Shown here piece after piece: positions 22,901 through 32,292 of a stretch of DNA of 64,000 nucleotides. The notes under the pieces were generated by a model. It did no database searches and was not told the origin of the DNA. It was given only the letters and a program-made list of their open reading frames with translations. The translations under genes were made by a program, and so were the position numbers. Within the stretch, counting starts at the first letter, position 1; every line of letters begins with the position of its first letter. The stretch is from Zelonia costaricensis (Eukaryota > Euglenozoa > Kinetoplastea > Trypanosomatida > Trypanosomatidae), in assembly GCA_030849075.1 (NCBI GenBank), contig JASAOO010003522.1:1-64000 (forward strand). The letters are read 5' to 3'.

Positions 22901-25900
22901 GCACCACGAGTCTGCTCGCGCTCTCAGAGGCGGTTCGCGCCGCACCAGAGATGCTGGTTGAGGTGCTGTACACGCTGCTCGAGTGCTGGGCCATGCGCGG
23001 CTTCACGCACCGCCCGCTGATCCTCGAGTGTCTGCAGCGCATGGCCGCGTGGGTGCTCGCCGATGCCAACGGTGTGGCTGTGGTGGCGTCGAGTACGTCG
23101 GTGTCGGCGGCGCTGCCGCACGTGCAGCTGTGCCGCATGTACGCGCGTCACGTACTGTTCGCGTGGCTGTGCGAGTACCGCCACCCGCTTGCCGCGCTGC
23201 CGGTGGAGTGCTTCGGCTACACGACGCTCGAGGACTTCGTGCACGCGCACCTGGGCATGCTGCTGCCACTGGCGCTCCTCCTCGCAACGGAGGCGACAGA
23301 CGCTGATGACGTGGAGGAGGGGGGAGGGGAGGCGGCGCACCGCGATCGCCCGTCCCTCAGCTGCAGGCCGCGCGTGGGCGCAGGGCGGCCTGCGTCTGGG
23401 CGGGACGACGGGGCACAGCTCTACGAGCAGGTGCTGGCCGTGTACGCGGAGGGCCGCCGGACCGCAGGCTCATCGCGCGATAACGTATGCGCTGACGGAC
23501 CAGGTGGTCGCCGTGGCGGACGGGCGCGGACGGAAGGGATTGGCTCCCAGCCGACATCAGCGGGCGAGAACGACCACCCTCACCACGTCGGTGCTGCGTC
23601 TCCTCCACCTTCACAGCAGCCGCAGCTCGACGTGGATCACGGTGGCGTGGTGAGGCAAGACGCTGAGGTGGACGATGCAAGACGGCGCCGCGGTCGCCTG
23701 GCACCGATGTGCCTCCTGGTAGAGCAGCTACCCGCCACACTCGCGCAGCTGCTCGTGCTCGCCGCGCACACGCCTGTCTCCCTCTTCGCCGGCACAGAGG
23801 GCGCCAACGTGGACTTGTCGGACGAAGAGAAAGGTGGCAGCGGCGCTGTCGACTCGGCTCGCCTACCGTGGCAGAGCGCCGCAGTTGGCGCACACGGCGG
23901 GGGTCACCGCCGCAGCGACGTACACCCACACCAGCCGCCACCGCCGCCGCAGCAACAACAACATGGTGGTCGTGGGAGTGGGGCCGAGGCGACGCCGGCG
24001 TGGGCCTCCGTGGCGCAGCGGTGCCTGTACTGGCTGGAGGCGCAGCTGAACACAGCCGACGCGCGTGATGTGGCGCTGTGCGTGCAGCTCGTGCACGGCG
24101 ATCGCGCGGTCTTGCCCACGCAGGACGGCGGTTCTTCGGCTGCTGAGGCGGGGGAGGGCCCAGGCACCAGCAGCAGCGGTAGCTTAGCCGCGGCGCAAGC
24201 GGCGTTGCGCGATCCGGCGACGTGCGCGAGTGCCAAGAGCGTGCTGCGGTGCTACCTCCTCCACATGGGTCTCTGGCCCACGCGCCGGCCCGTGTTCGAC
24301 ACCCTCATTGCCGCGCACACCGACGCCGTGATGGAGTGCCTCGTCGCCCTGCATCGCACCCGGGACGAGCCCGCGGCACTCGTGTATGGTGCGCCCCATC
24401 AACTCCAGCGCGCTCTGGCGTGGGTCGCGGCCAGGCTCACGGCGCTCCCGCTTCCGCCTGCCGCCGCATTCCGCACGGCGTCCACGGAGGGGCCGGCACA
24501 CTGCAGCCGTGACACCGCAGGCGCCGTCATCGTTGTCGATGCCACGCCCCCGATGCCTTCACGTCAAGGCGCAGGAGAGGCGGCGACCGCCGCAGCCGCG
24601 CGCGCGTGCGAGGCGCGGTGCCTGGCGTTTCTCGTCCCGCCTGCGCCTGCCGCGCGCTGCGGCGACGACGACGTCATGAGCCGTGATGGCGACGCGCTGA
24701 CGCAGCTCTTCCTCGCCGGCCGCGGCACGTTCCTGCACGCGCTCTTGCACCGCGTGTACCGCAGCGGCACGTGCCCGTCCTCACCGGAGCTGCTCCTGCG
24801 CGGCCCACAGCAGCTCGCACTCCTCGCGCAGGTGTGCACGCGGTGGTGCTCTGCGGCGGTGCTCGGTTCACCGCCCACCCTACGGCTCGTGCTGACTTGC
24901 CTGCTGCACTGGCTGCGCCGCTCCGAGTCGCACGGAACGCGCGAGCTCGTGTGCCGCGCCCTCCTGCATGTGTGGCCGGTGGCGCACCACGTGCACAGTC
25001 GCCGCAACGGCGCAGCAGTAGGCAGCGATGGACCCCGGGCAGCCGAGGCCCACGAGTTTTGCGAGTGCCGGCGTCTGCTGGCGCGCGCCGTGTCCGCACT
25101 CGCAGCGTCGTCCGCGCTGGTGGCGTCCACGTGGCGCGCCCTGTGCCGCACCGACGCGGGGCTCTCGGGTTGTGACTGGCAGCAGCGTGCCCGGGCGTAC
25201 CTCGAGGACTCGCGCAGGATGGCCGACTCGCTCGCACCCGAGGCTGCTGCGGCGGGCGATGGTGGCAGTCACGGTGATGGTATGCCTGCGGCACAGACAG
25301 GAAAGGATGATGTCGTCGATGTGGATGCAACAGCAGCAGCAGCGGAGGAGAACGAGGGGGGCGATGCGCACGCGGGAAGAGCGGCGGATGCCACGGCAGA
25401 CAGTGCTGTGCCTTCTCCTGCAGACGTGCGGCATCGGTCGTGGGCCGCGTACACGGCTCAACGCGAGGCTTGCTGTGGTGCGCTGTGTGACGCACGCACA
25501 CAGGCCCGGCTGCGCCGACTGCTGCCGCTGCTCCGGCACGTAGCCGGGCTCCGTGAAGAGCTGGGGGCAGCGCCGGGAGAAGACGGACACGGTGCGGTGG
25601 GCGGTGATGCGGAGGGGGTGTTCGAGTGTTGTCTCGATCGCACGTGGACGGCGTCGGCAACCGCGTTCACGCCCCCGAGCGTCTTGCGAGACATCGCGAC
25701 TGCCGTAGACGCAGCGCCGGCGCTGCTGGCTCGCTGCATCGCGGTGGCGGCCGTGTGCGTGCGGCGTGGCCACGCGAACGCGGCCGCCGCGCGTCGCGCA
25801 GAGGCCGGGGCGCTGCTGCCGCTGCTTCCAGCGGAGTGCCTCGCAGTGCGGGTGCGCACGGCAATGCTGCACGCCATTCCGCGTCTCTACGCCGTGTGCG

Positions 25901-28900
25901 TGGGAGATGGGGCCGCGGAGATGCATGCCACGCTGGGTGGATGTTCAGCCGTGTCGGTGCGTGCTGATCCTGTGTGCGAGGGGGGTGTCACTGCAGTGGC
26001 GGATGTCGTAGCCGCCGGGGCGTCCAGTGGCGCTGCGGACGCGCTGGATAGTGGCGTGCACGAGCGGCTGCACGAGGCGCACGCACTCGCCGCGCTCCGG
26101 CTTCTGCGGGCCCTCGCGCAGTGCGCCGTGGCCGGTGGGGAGTCCTTCGCGTCGCTGCTGCGTTCCCGCAACGTGCCGCTCGCCGAGGTGGACGCGGAGA
26201 AGGATGGTGATAGTGAGCAAGAACACGGGAGTCAAGAAGTCACCGGCGCGTCGCGGTGCGCGCCCACCGACGGCACCGCGGAGGAGCTCGTGGCAGCTGC
26301 CCTGGCCAACGCCTACTCACGTCTGGTGCGCTCCGTGGAGGCGCTGCTGTGGTGCGCAGAGCCGGGGGCGGCGGAGCGGGCAATGGGAAGCTTGCGTGTG
26401 TGGGCGCTGTGCTTGCACGCGGTGGGCGGCAGCAGCAGCAGCAGCAGCAGCAGCACGGACGCGGCGCTCTCGCCGTTCGATGACGCCATCACGCAGCTCG
26501 TGCTGGCGCAGCCCGCAGCAGTGCTGCCACTCGCTGACACTGCCGTGGAAGGAGCCGGGGTCGAGTCACGGCCGCACCACGCACCGTCGACGGAAGCCCG
26601 CGCACACGCTGCCGTGCGTTCACTGCTGTTGTGGGTCACGCGGAGCGGTGATGGGCGCTCGGCCAGCACCGTTGATGTTGCGGCGGACTCTGCGACGCTG
26701 CGGTCGCCGGCGCAGGTCCTCCTCACGAGCAGCGCCGTGTGGGCCCCGTTGCGGCACCGGCATCGCCCGGTAAACGAGCATGCCTTCCTCTGCCGCTTTG
26801 TCATGGCCGCGGCGAACACGTTCGGGGTGTGGCGGCGCAGCCTTCTCTGGACCGCGCTGCTGCCGCTGCTGCAGTGTGAGCTGCAGTACGCCGAGCGGCA
26901 GTGGTGGGGCTCGGCAGAGGTCGCAGCAGCAGCAGCATCAACGCAGCCGACGTCCACATCAGCTCTGGCGTCGGTGGAGTGCAACGGCGATGGCGCGGAT
27001 GCGGGGCGGTACATCGTCGTGGCGGAGCTCCTCCTGCTCCCCCTTTTCCTCCACGCGCTGTGCCTGCGCGAGAGCGACGCGCAGCGCGCCACGCGAGCGG
27101 CGTGGTCGCGCTTGCTGGAAGAACACGTCCTGACGGATCCGCAGCGCTGCCCGCGCTTGGCTCGTCTGTTCCTGCGCGTGCTGCATCAGTGCCACGTCGT
27201 GCTGCTCCGTGCGACGCGCCAGCGTGGGCTGAAGGGCTTTGCTGCGTCGGCTGGTGGGGGCATGCGAGTGCGCGCCGCCGCTGCTGCAGCAGCAGTGGCC
27301 TCCGCGACGGACAATCTGGTGTCCCCCTTCAACGCCGTGGATGGCGCGGCGACGTCGTCTTCGGCGGCTGACGCCGTCATCGCGTGGCCGTCTGCGCTAG
27401 GCGCCGTGCCCACCCTGCAGGACATGCAGGAGTGCTACTGGCTCAGTGACATCGCGGCGGAGGTGCTGGCCAGGGCCGCGGCCGCGGTGCACGAGCCGCA
27501 GCTCGCGCTGCTCTTCTCGCAGCTCAGCGGTGAGTCCCTCTTCGGCGCCCGCACGGGGGCCGCGACGCTGTGCGGCCCGGCCGACACAACGCGCTCGGTG
27601 GTGATGCTCTGGCGCGACGGGGCCGGCACGGCAGCAGCAGCGGCCACCGCCGCGGCAGCGGTCGATGCAGCGCTGAACCCCTCCTTCGGCGCCCCGTACT
27701 CGGTTCTCTTCCCCTTCGCCGCACGTGAAGACTACCCGTCCGCCGCCTCGAGCCGTCACCGTGCCGGCACCGCCGCCGCAGGCGCTGCAGGGGCGTCGTC
27801 AGCGCTGTCGCGCAGCGGCCTGCGTGCGCGGGAGCGGCAGGACGCGGTGCGACAGCAGACAGCCGCCTTCGCGCACGCTGTGTTTCACCTCTACGCAGCG
27901 GTGCAGCCGCAGATGGAGGTCGACGACGTGGTCGGCATCGCAGCCACCGTCCGGAGTGCCGCGGAGCTGATGCCGGCGGGGTCCAGGGATGGTGGCGTGT
28001 GCGGGTTCAACGACGGCGCGTTGGGTCATGTGCCTCGCCTCCCAGGAGGCTCGCTGCACGATGCACGCGGCAGTGAGCACGTCATTCGCCGCAGCCGCAC
28101 CGAAGAACCGGGGCGCAGCGGGGAGCCTGGCGAGGGCGGCATCAACGGTTTCGTGTCCGCGTCGGAGGGGGGAGGTAGGGACGGTGCCTCCGGTGCCTGG
28201 CTGGATGCGGTGCGGCGCCTCGAGGAGCGCGAGGCGGCTGCGCGGTCATTCGCAGTGGGTCAGCCACAGCAGCACGCTGCGGTGGTGGATGGGTGGGCTG
28301 CACAGCTGCGGCGTGCCGCGCTCCTGCTGCACCACGACCTGCCAGCCACCGCGCTCGATGTCCTGCTCAGTGTGCGGCCCTCCCCCGGCGCTGCTGTCAC
28401 AGCGGCACCGCTCGCCGGGCCCTCGGTGGATGAAGGTCCAGCGCTGGCGACGCACCCCGCCCCCTTAAAGCAGCGCGCGCCCTCTGCTGCTCAGCCCAAC
28501 AATGCGGAGCCCTCACCCACGGCTGGCACCGCCGCCGTAGCGCCGTGGACCGCCGCGCACGAGGCGTCGCTGCGATCGCTGCTGGCGGAGGCGGCGTGGA
28601 AGTGCGGACGGTGGAGCAGCGTGCCGCTGGTCGGCCCCGCCTCCGCCGGTGGCGGCAGCTCGGTTGTGCCCGAGCACCCTCTGGGGCATGCCGTCTCGGC
28701 CACGCACGGAGGCAGAGCCCAGACGGCAGCGGGCCTGGCAGCCGCCACGGGTGTGCCCCGGGCTGTGATGGAGCGGCTCACAGGCGCGAGCGACCCGTGC
28801 ACACGCGGCGCGTCAGCCGCTGGCACACTCTCCGCCGCCGACGGGGGCACCGATGGCTTCTACGTTCATCTTCTCTTCGCCTTCGTCACGCTGACGCAGG

Positions 28901-31900
28901 CGCAACCGCGGGTGGCACTGCAGCACGTGCGCCGCGCCGAGCTCGCGCTGCGCCGCCAGCTGTCCGCCACGACGTTTGCGGCGACAATGCTGGCGGCGGA
29001 GGCGCTGAGTGAGGTGCGCGCGTGTGCCGCGCAAGTATGCGCGGCATCGGCAGAAGTGTCGCAGGCGGCAGTGGGTCGTGTTCCGGGGCGGCGCGGTGCG
29101 CGCGGTGTGCGTGCGGCTGCCTCCGCGCCGGCCGGTGCTCTTCCAGCGTGGCTCCTTCGGCAGGCGGGGGCACCGCGGCCCTGTGCGTCAGCCCCCCTTG
29201 GGTCAGAAGAGGATGGCGCGTCAACGGTCGTGGCAGCCACGGAGTACCCCGCACGGCGCGTGTGGCACGCAGTGCGGCACGCCCTCTGCCAAGTGTACGG
29301 CGACGGCGAAGCGTGGTACCGCGTGATGCTGCAGGCCACCGAAGACGCCCTGCTGCACCACGACGCCGCCACGGCGCAGCGCTGGCTCACGGATTGGGAA
29401 GCGCAGCACGCGTCGTCCTCATCGCCGTTGCTGCTGCTGCGCATGCCGCCCGGGTCTGCAGCACCGTCCGGGACATCCCTGTGGCATGGGCAGGGCGACG
29501 CGGCGGCGAGGCCCGCACCTGCAGCGCTGGACGTGCATCGGCGTCAGATGGACGTGATGTTGCGCAAGGCGCAGGCGGCGTACGGGCTGGGCCGCTGGCG
29601 TGAGGCCCTCGCGCTCCTCCAGCCCCCCGCGCTGATCACGAGAAGCGCACTGGAGCATGCCTCGACATCACCGGCAGCCGCAGCGACGGCGGGGGCGGCG
29701 GCGGCACTCGCGCGATGGCACCCCCACTGCAACGGCGTCGACTGGTCGAGCGCACCGTCGAGTGCGCCGCAGGATGCCCGAGTCGTGCAGCAGCTGATGG
29801 TGTGGCACAGCGAGCTGCAGCTCGTGCCCCCGTCCCACCTCGTGCGAGACCCGTTCCTGTCGCGCGCCGCCGCCTCGGACACGACGGGGGCGTGCAGCTT
29901 CCTGCTGGCGCGACTCTGCCACGCCCTCGCCGACGGCATCGCGCAACGCGTGTCGAGCCATGAGCAGCAGCAGGTGCGCGCAAGTGTGGAGGCGTCACGG
30001 CAGCTCAAGGCCGAGCTGGAGGCGCAGCTGGAGCAGGCGACGCACCCGACCGCGACAGCCGCGCTGATGACAATGGCCCCACCGTCGTCCGCGGGAGGTC
30101 GGCTCGGCACAGGGACTGACGCACGCGGCGGCGGCGGTGCGGCCTCCGGAAGCAACGCCACCACGGTGATGCCCGGTCGTGGCGGCGCGGCGGCCGCCGC
30201 CGTCGCCGCTGTTATCCTCAGTGATGATCAGCTCCGCGTCGTGCGTCGCCGCATCCGCGAGCTGGCAGCCGACATCAAGCGGCAGGAGGAGGAGTGGCAG
30301 AGCGATAAATCTAACTACGGCCTCTACCGCCGCAGCGCCATCAACGCCTACTCGCGCTTCCTTCAGTTCCATCATCAAGCAGCGGCCGCTGCCCACCCCT
30401 GCAACGAGGGCCGCGGTGGCGTTGGCGCTGGCCCTGGACGATCAGCTGCTGCTGGTGCAGACGGAGCCGCGTCACGCGCGCCTACAAGCGGCACGACGGC
30501 GCACACGGAGGCCGTCCGCTGTGTGCCTGCGGACCCGCAGGAGGACATCGTGCACGCCGTCTTCGGCTTCGTGGAGCTCTGGCTGAACGACGCGGATGTG
30601 GAGCAGGGTGGTGGGGCTGAGGTGCTAGGCAAGGTGCTGAGCAAGGCGGTGGAGCGCATCCCCACGGCCGTCTTCGTTCCCCTGGCGAGCCAGCTCACGG
30701 CGCAGCTCGGTGGCCCGGCCGAGGGCGGTCGCCTCGCTGTACTTGTCGCGCGCATGGCCCGTGACTACCCCGTGCACGTGGTGTGGCCGCTGCTGGCGCT
30801 GTGTCATGGCCACACATTCGCCAAGTCGCGTGACGTGAATGCGCTGCACTGCGTCGATGAAGTAAAGATTGCCGCAGCGCGGCAGCTGCTCACCGATCTC
30901 GCCGCAACGTCGCAAGCTCACGCTGGTCGAAGCGGGGCTGCCTCCGACGAGGGGGGCGCAGCGCGGCTCGCGACGCTGGTGCAGCAGGCGCAGCTCCTCA
31001 GCGAGGCGTACCTTGAGCTGGCCTTCGACCGCAGTGCAGCGACGGCGCAGACCGACAAGCGCCACCCCATTCGCCGAGATATGCAGCTGCTGCAGAGCGT
31101 GCGCAACCTGTCCATCCCACCGCCCAGCTCCATCGACTTGTCCGCCGCGCCGTTGCCGGGCACCGCCTTCACAGGCCCGGTCTTGCGACGTTACCAGGAC
31201 TACTTCACGACACCGGGCGGCGTGAACGTGCCCAAGGTGCTCCTCTGCGAGCTCAGCGACGGCACGGTGGTGCGGCAGCTGCTGAAGGCCGGCGACGACC
31301 TGCGGCAGGACGCGCTGATCGAGCAACTCTTCAGCACCGCGAACAGCCTGTTCGCGCGCCGCCCCACCACCCGTCCCTTGCGTGTCCGCACCTTCACGAT
31401 TGTGCCGCTGTCCCCCGCAGCGGGCATCCTCCAGTGGGTCGAGCGCACCACGCCGCTGGGAGAGTACCTCACCGGGAGGCTCGCCGGCAAGCACGAGCTG
31501 CCGGGCGCGCACGAGCGCTACTTCCCCGGTGAGCCGGCAACGCGGGAGTGTCGGATGCGGCTGCAGAGCGCCGCGCCGAGTGCGAAGCCGCAGGTGCTGC
31601 TCGGCCTGTACGAGACCTTCACCCCGGCGCTGCACTACTTTTTTCTGGAGACGTACACGTCGGCGGCGGTGTGGGTGGCGCGGCAGCAGAGCTTCACCCG
31701 CAGCGTGGCGGCGTCGAGCATGATGGGCTACATCGTTGGCCTCGGGGACCGCCACATCAACAACATCCTGCTCCACCGCGGCACCGCCGAGGTCGTCCAT
31801 ATTGACCTCGGCATCGCCTTCGACCAGAGTCGCCTGCTGCCCGTGCCGGAGCTCGTGCCCTTCCGCCTGACACGAAACATGATCGACGGGTTGGGGGTGC

Positions 31901-32292
31901 GGGGCACGGAGGGCAGCCTGCGTCCGTGTGCCGAGGCGGCGCTGCACCTGCTGCGTGGCAAGCGCGAGCTCATGTGCACCATCCTTGGCTCCATCATGCA
32001 TGACCCGCTGGCGCGGTGGGCGATCGGGCCGGTGCAGCCGCCGCAGCCGCCGCCTCGACAGGGCGGTGCTGCTGCGGCGCTTGATGAAAGTGCGCGGCAG
32101 GTGGCGCCCCTGCGGCGGCACGGCAGCAGCGCCGACGCGGCCCGCACACTCGCCCGCATCGAGGCGAAGCTGCGCGGCTACGACGGCGGCGACGTCCTGA
32201 GCGTGCCGACGCAGGTGCGGAAGCTGGTGGAGGAGGCGCAGCGCGTCGAGAGCCTTGCGATGATGTTCCCCGGCTGGTCGCAGTGGGTGTAA
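16945..32292 (+). CDS. TEL1: TEL1/ATM-family PI3K-related kinase
   Basis: A giant 5115-residue protein; human ATM has about 3056. The C-terminus identifies it. The kinase domain starts near residue 4760 with LKAGDDLRQDALIEQLF. Catalytic Asp is D4935 in GYIVGLGDRHINNIL, and the DFG-equivalent is D4954 in HIDLG. VPFRLTRNMIDGLG follows. The FATC tail, about residues 5084-5115, ends LSVPTQVRKL...MMFPGWSQWV. The FATC ending and kinase motifs match ATM/TEL1 better than ATR, TOR or DNA-PK. ATM/TEL1 is a nuclear Ser/Thr kinase that responds to double-strand breaks through MRE11-RAD50-NBS1 and maintains telomeres. The first 4,500 residues are HEAT-type helical solenoid with many low-complexity insertions (poly-Ala, poly-Ser near 3163-3171, poly-Gly near 370), which explains part of the length. 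All catalytic residues are present. Confidence 0.93.
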   Translation: MESFIRNVDGGRLKTQLNKIMADVNVITAGAGAGDAGGGAAAAAATSAKGTEEAGRCLLEFAHFFGSVAEQHGTTPHAVLGQHVVANVFVFALERIVKPSLLTYCRFAEKHASSAMVAAATLARTASSGRSGGGVGVGPRRDALEARRRRLRGDIIRPFSQLFQTLHASLAAEGEPLTAWGFTEGGSAGSSSATTTSGAAAGAGGTTGLFGVPGWDGAVGSSRAATRSRAAHADEHFHRRGGAHVGGALRDVGEGEALDGGGDDVADGGAGGLADGDDVVAAADGLSQAPLLWKNASPLNLLCNHILEVLESQWLVSVVGADYVQLLMEVLRWAGYARLVTPTYLVRLAQCLVSLVERVRVGDDELGGGDGGGGGGGGSAVGRAPPQRQPHGERLASAMPGLVAEDVGDGRIWVARPSADDACVYAQALSRLFTLPQVTAAFPATAASSARVSTGLTLVQRVLAIVQERHQQPTPDLRLEAYLIAALRHLCWRFRYDQPAAAQAPTAVVKLLCDFFFLPCHTPRHDVWRLEAMQFLALVLSVAFADVVGEELWRDLQARALEDWRDTASARVGDAPARSASSSSITLMTALEQPAVRQLVALLHQSVLPTTLRIFTQPRHEYSFVSRREVFCSPCATLQEVFDFGAVVVYLAGVTHATYVAWRAASDAAPARKRERDADGAGAGPLRGHDPHGTASHDAPPAGVVHPVQLVADALQAEFFLAAAPLEGDASAGARGRSAASSAFLHAPPVRVDAAAAAVSAHAAPVTSASVASSSAGSSTRRRAGAPPLVLRMGTSGLRTNSAAVQEVVSDAALFLLHLLAQPCTALRAPVGVVDALVEDVLLPLSGHFGLRLGPLLFAAVAAVLPRCSRDTRRFLFAAVAQRSLPAASPSSPGAPPPPQWRGAARGVEGAAAATLSLEIGQEEQLSPSEPAYRVLVGLLEQHLHRRHDGAIDAPDAPFSTESFVHRGPSDSRRAPSLTGGLRLAWSAHPRGLIQRSVAQLHAWERDVRLRIATETSAPDVALPPTGAVRSQASTATVTAVHRGLVTAPLALLLLRFTTLLQCAELHALVHDGVASAAEGGAVGGERHLAFLSDAPSAAGQDGDVGLGFACHVAAHGVHFFHGVPVLAHHASAELQVGSAGLNVDGGGVHRRTAAPQRGDEALTIMVNSGTYAARVHGSAAATLFGASHWLAWLDAAELYACTALRTHLARAQLQRHAELTPSTELHGSRYDTGIPSGTSMHGHAGAHISGALRRDVVCHVEAVCGALDAALTAPATHVPAVLRDAVDAYWVLRLPLRQARTTTGSGQSPDARHSLDAAETSEVNIAETPPAAAVMAVHALDGEASAASLSRSFQLVLTASAAPAAVWLMRRVQLQERLRLTREQDANAVSGGACAESRDVPLLANTGDTASSASTASAALAALQLTVQCVQTLHLLVRWRRARLWAPPQEGSTAVGEPESDDDRDAGDIAGSATTPATGAPISATADDPLVRAAAGVERDGDGLDGGVEGTYNAARRGDLRLLHTSPDLYAAPEAMLRRFSALGGGRLYYAVLWLCHHVRLALEDAGPDAGGRAAAAAPGVAGAPPTRYPGAVAVVPLPLWAALRLLFHDVGSVLLEPAFSCIDPGQGILRFTSAVTRHLLHAGVLRISRWRPSNPTSREVAHVMASALPLALDTLRLIVYLSEATGVVAVAAEPLTDTAALHKALLAVLQEQSLIDAAAPHGATARHGGAGGSSGGDGAAELGDALLPATHRLLDKLPFLPPVLSSLPAVLRLLPLLHLECAATTTADAPHAAPDTRAAPLSCQAAVMQLLQVCFTRFRFQLGPGLCSALLCGSLADVARLCGRRLTTTAGTHTRRAPAQRQQQLSDATARFLFHNEGRLVELWTAQLTDPARTDMPVCTPAWQCALLQAAFAVLPRCEPAVAEVLGRFSFEFLAERTPHAVRQHAARQVGYLFRTFSSRRAQVLHTLLTKAREGMLSPTRTLCTTSLLALSEAVRAAPEMLVEVLYTLLECWAMRGFTHRPLILECLQRMAAWVLADANGVAVVASSTSVSAALPHVQLCRMYARHVLFAWLCEYRHPLAALPVECFGYTTLEDFVHAHLGMLLPLALLLATEATDADDVEEGGGEAAHRDRPSLSCRPRVGAGRPASGRDDGAQLYEQVLAVYAEGRRTAGSSRDNVCADGPGGRRGGRARTEGIGSQPTSAGENDHPHHVGAASPPPSQQPQLDVDHGGVVRQDAEVDDARRRRGRLAPMCLLVEQLPATLAQLLVLAAHTPVSLFAGTEGANVDLSDEEKGGSGAVDSARLPWQSAAVGAHGGGHRRSDVHPHQPPPPPQQQQHGGRGSGAEATPAWASVAQRCLYWLEAQLNTADARDVALCVQLVHGDRAVLPTQDGGSSAAEAGEGPGTSSSGSLAAAQAALRDPATCASAKSVLRCYLLHMGLWPTRRPVFDTLIAAHTDAVMECLVALHRTRDEPAALVYGAPHQLQRALAWVAARLTALPLPPAAAFRTASTEGPAHCSRDTAGAVIVVDATPPMPSRQGAGEAATAAAARACEARCLAFLVPPAPAARCGDDDVMSRDGDALTQLFLAGRGTFLHALLHRVYRSGTCPSSPELLLRGPQQLALLAQVCTRWCSAAVLGSPPTLRLVLTCLLHWLRRSESHGTRELVCRALLHVWPVAHHVHSRRNGAAVGSDGPRAAEAHEFCECRRLLARAVSALAASSALVASTWRALCRTDAGLSGCDWQQRARAYLEDSRRMADSLAPEAAAAGDGGSHGDGMPAAQTGKDDVVDVDATAAAAEENEGGDAHAGRAADATADSAVPSPADVRHRSWAAYTAQREACCGALCDARTQARLRRLLPLLRHVAGLREELGAAPGEDGHGAVGGDAEGVFECCLDRTWTASATAFTPPSVLRDIATAVDAAPALLARCIAVAAVCVRRGHANAAAARRAEAGALLPLLPAECLAVRVRTAMLHAIPRLYAVCVGDGAAEMHATLGGCSAVSVRADPVCEGGVTAVADVVAAGASSGAADALDSGVHERLHEAHALAALRLLRALAQCAVAGGESFASLLRSRNVPLAEVDAEKDGDSEQEHGSQEVTGASRCAPTDGTAEELVAAALANAYSRLVRSVEALLWCAEPGAAERAMGSLRVWALCLHAVGGSSSSSSSSTDAALSPFDDAITQLVLAQPAAVLPLADTAVEGAGVESRPHHAPSTEARAHAAVRSLLLWVTRSGDGRSASTVDVAADSATLRSPAQVLLTSSAVWAPLRHRHRPVNEHAFLCRFVMAAANTFGVWRRSLLWTALLPLLQCELQYAERQWWGSAEVAAAAASTQPTSTSALASVECNGDGADAGRYIVVAELLLLPLFLHALCLRESDAQRATRAAWSRLLEEHVLTDPQRCPRLARLFLRVLHQCHVVLLRATRQRGLKGFAASAGGGMRVRAAAAAAAVASATDNLVSPFNAVDGAATSSSAADAVIAWPSALGAVPTLQDMQECYWLSDIAAEVLARAAAAVHEPQLALLFSQLSGESLFGARTGAATLCGPADTTRSVVMLWRDGAGTAAAAATAAAAVDAALNPSFGAPYSVLFPFAAREDYPSAASSRHRAGTAAAGAAGASSALSRSGLRARERQDAVRQQTAAFAHAVFHLYAAVQPQMEVDDVVGIAATVRSAAELMPAGSRDGGVCGFNDGALGHVPRLPGGSLHDARGSEHVIRRSRTEEPGRSGEPGEGGINGFVSASEGGGRDGASGAWLDAVRRLEEREAAARSFAVGQPQQHAAVVDGWAAQLRRAALLLHHDLPATALDVLLSVRPSPGAAVTAAPLAGPSVDEGPALATHPAPLKQRAPSAAQPNNAEPSPTAGTAAVAPWTAAHEASLRSLLAEAAWKCGRWSSVPLVGPASAGGGSSVVPEHPLGHAVSATHGGRAQTAAGLAAATGVPRAVMERLTGASDPCTRGASAAGTLSAADGGTDGFYVHLLFAFVTLTQAQPRVALQHVRRAELALRRQLSATTFAATMLAAEALSEVRACAAQVCAASAEVSQAAVGRVPGRRGARGVRAAASAPAGALPAWLLRQAGAPRPCASAPLGSEEDGASTVVAATEYPARRVWHAVRHALCQVYGDGEAWYRVMLQATEDALLHHDAATAQRWLTDWEAQHASSSSPLLLLRMPPGSAAPSGTSLWHGQGDAAARPAPAALDVHRRQMDVMLRKAQAAYGLGRWREALALLQPPALITRSALEHASTSPAAAATAGAAAALARWHPHCNGVDWSSAPSSAPQDARVVQQLMVWHSELQLVPPSHLVRDPFLSRAAASDTTGACSFLLARLCHALADGIAQRVSSHEQQQVRASVEASRQLKAELEAQLEQATHPTATAALMTMAPPSSAGGRLGTGTDARGGGGAASGSNATTVMPGRGGAAAAAVAAVILSDDQLRVVRRRIRELAADIKRQEEEWQSDKSNYGLYRRSAINAYSRFLQFHHQAAAAAHPCNEGRGGVGAGPGRSAAAGADGAASRAPTSGTTAHTEAVRCVPADPQEDIVHAVFGFVELWLNDADVEQGGGAEVLGKVLSKAVERIPTAVFVPLASQLTAQLGGPAEGGRLAVLVARMARDYPVHVVWPLLALCHGHTFAKSRDVNALHCVDEVKIAAARQLLTDLAATSQAHAGRSGAASDEGGAARLATLVQQAQLLSEAYLELAFDRSAATAQTDKRHPIRRDMQLLQSVRNLSIPPPSSIDLSAAPLPGTAFTGPVLRRYQDYFTTPGGVNVPKVLLCELSDGTVVRQLLKAGDDLRQDALIEQLFSTANSLFARRPTTRPLRVRTFTIVPLSPAAGILQWVERTTPLGEYLTGRLAGKHELPGAHERYFPGEPATRECRMRLQSAAPSAKPQVLLGLYETFTPALHYFFLETYTSAAVWVARQQSFTRSVAASSMMGYIVGLGDRHINNILLHRGTAEVVHIDLGIAFDQSRLLPVPELVPFRLTRNMIDGLGVRGTEGSLRPCAEAALHLLRGKRELMCTILGSIMHDPLARWAIGPVQPPQPPPRQGGAAAALDESARQVAPLRRHGSSADAARTLARIEAKLRGYDGGDVLSVPTQVRKLVEEAQRVESLAMMFPGWSQWV
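26431..26455 (+). repeat. (AGC)n trinucleotide repeat encoding poly-Ser in TEL1
   Basis: A run of AGC codons in frame in the helical solenoid region, encoding about nine serines. Confidence 0.9.
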
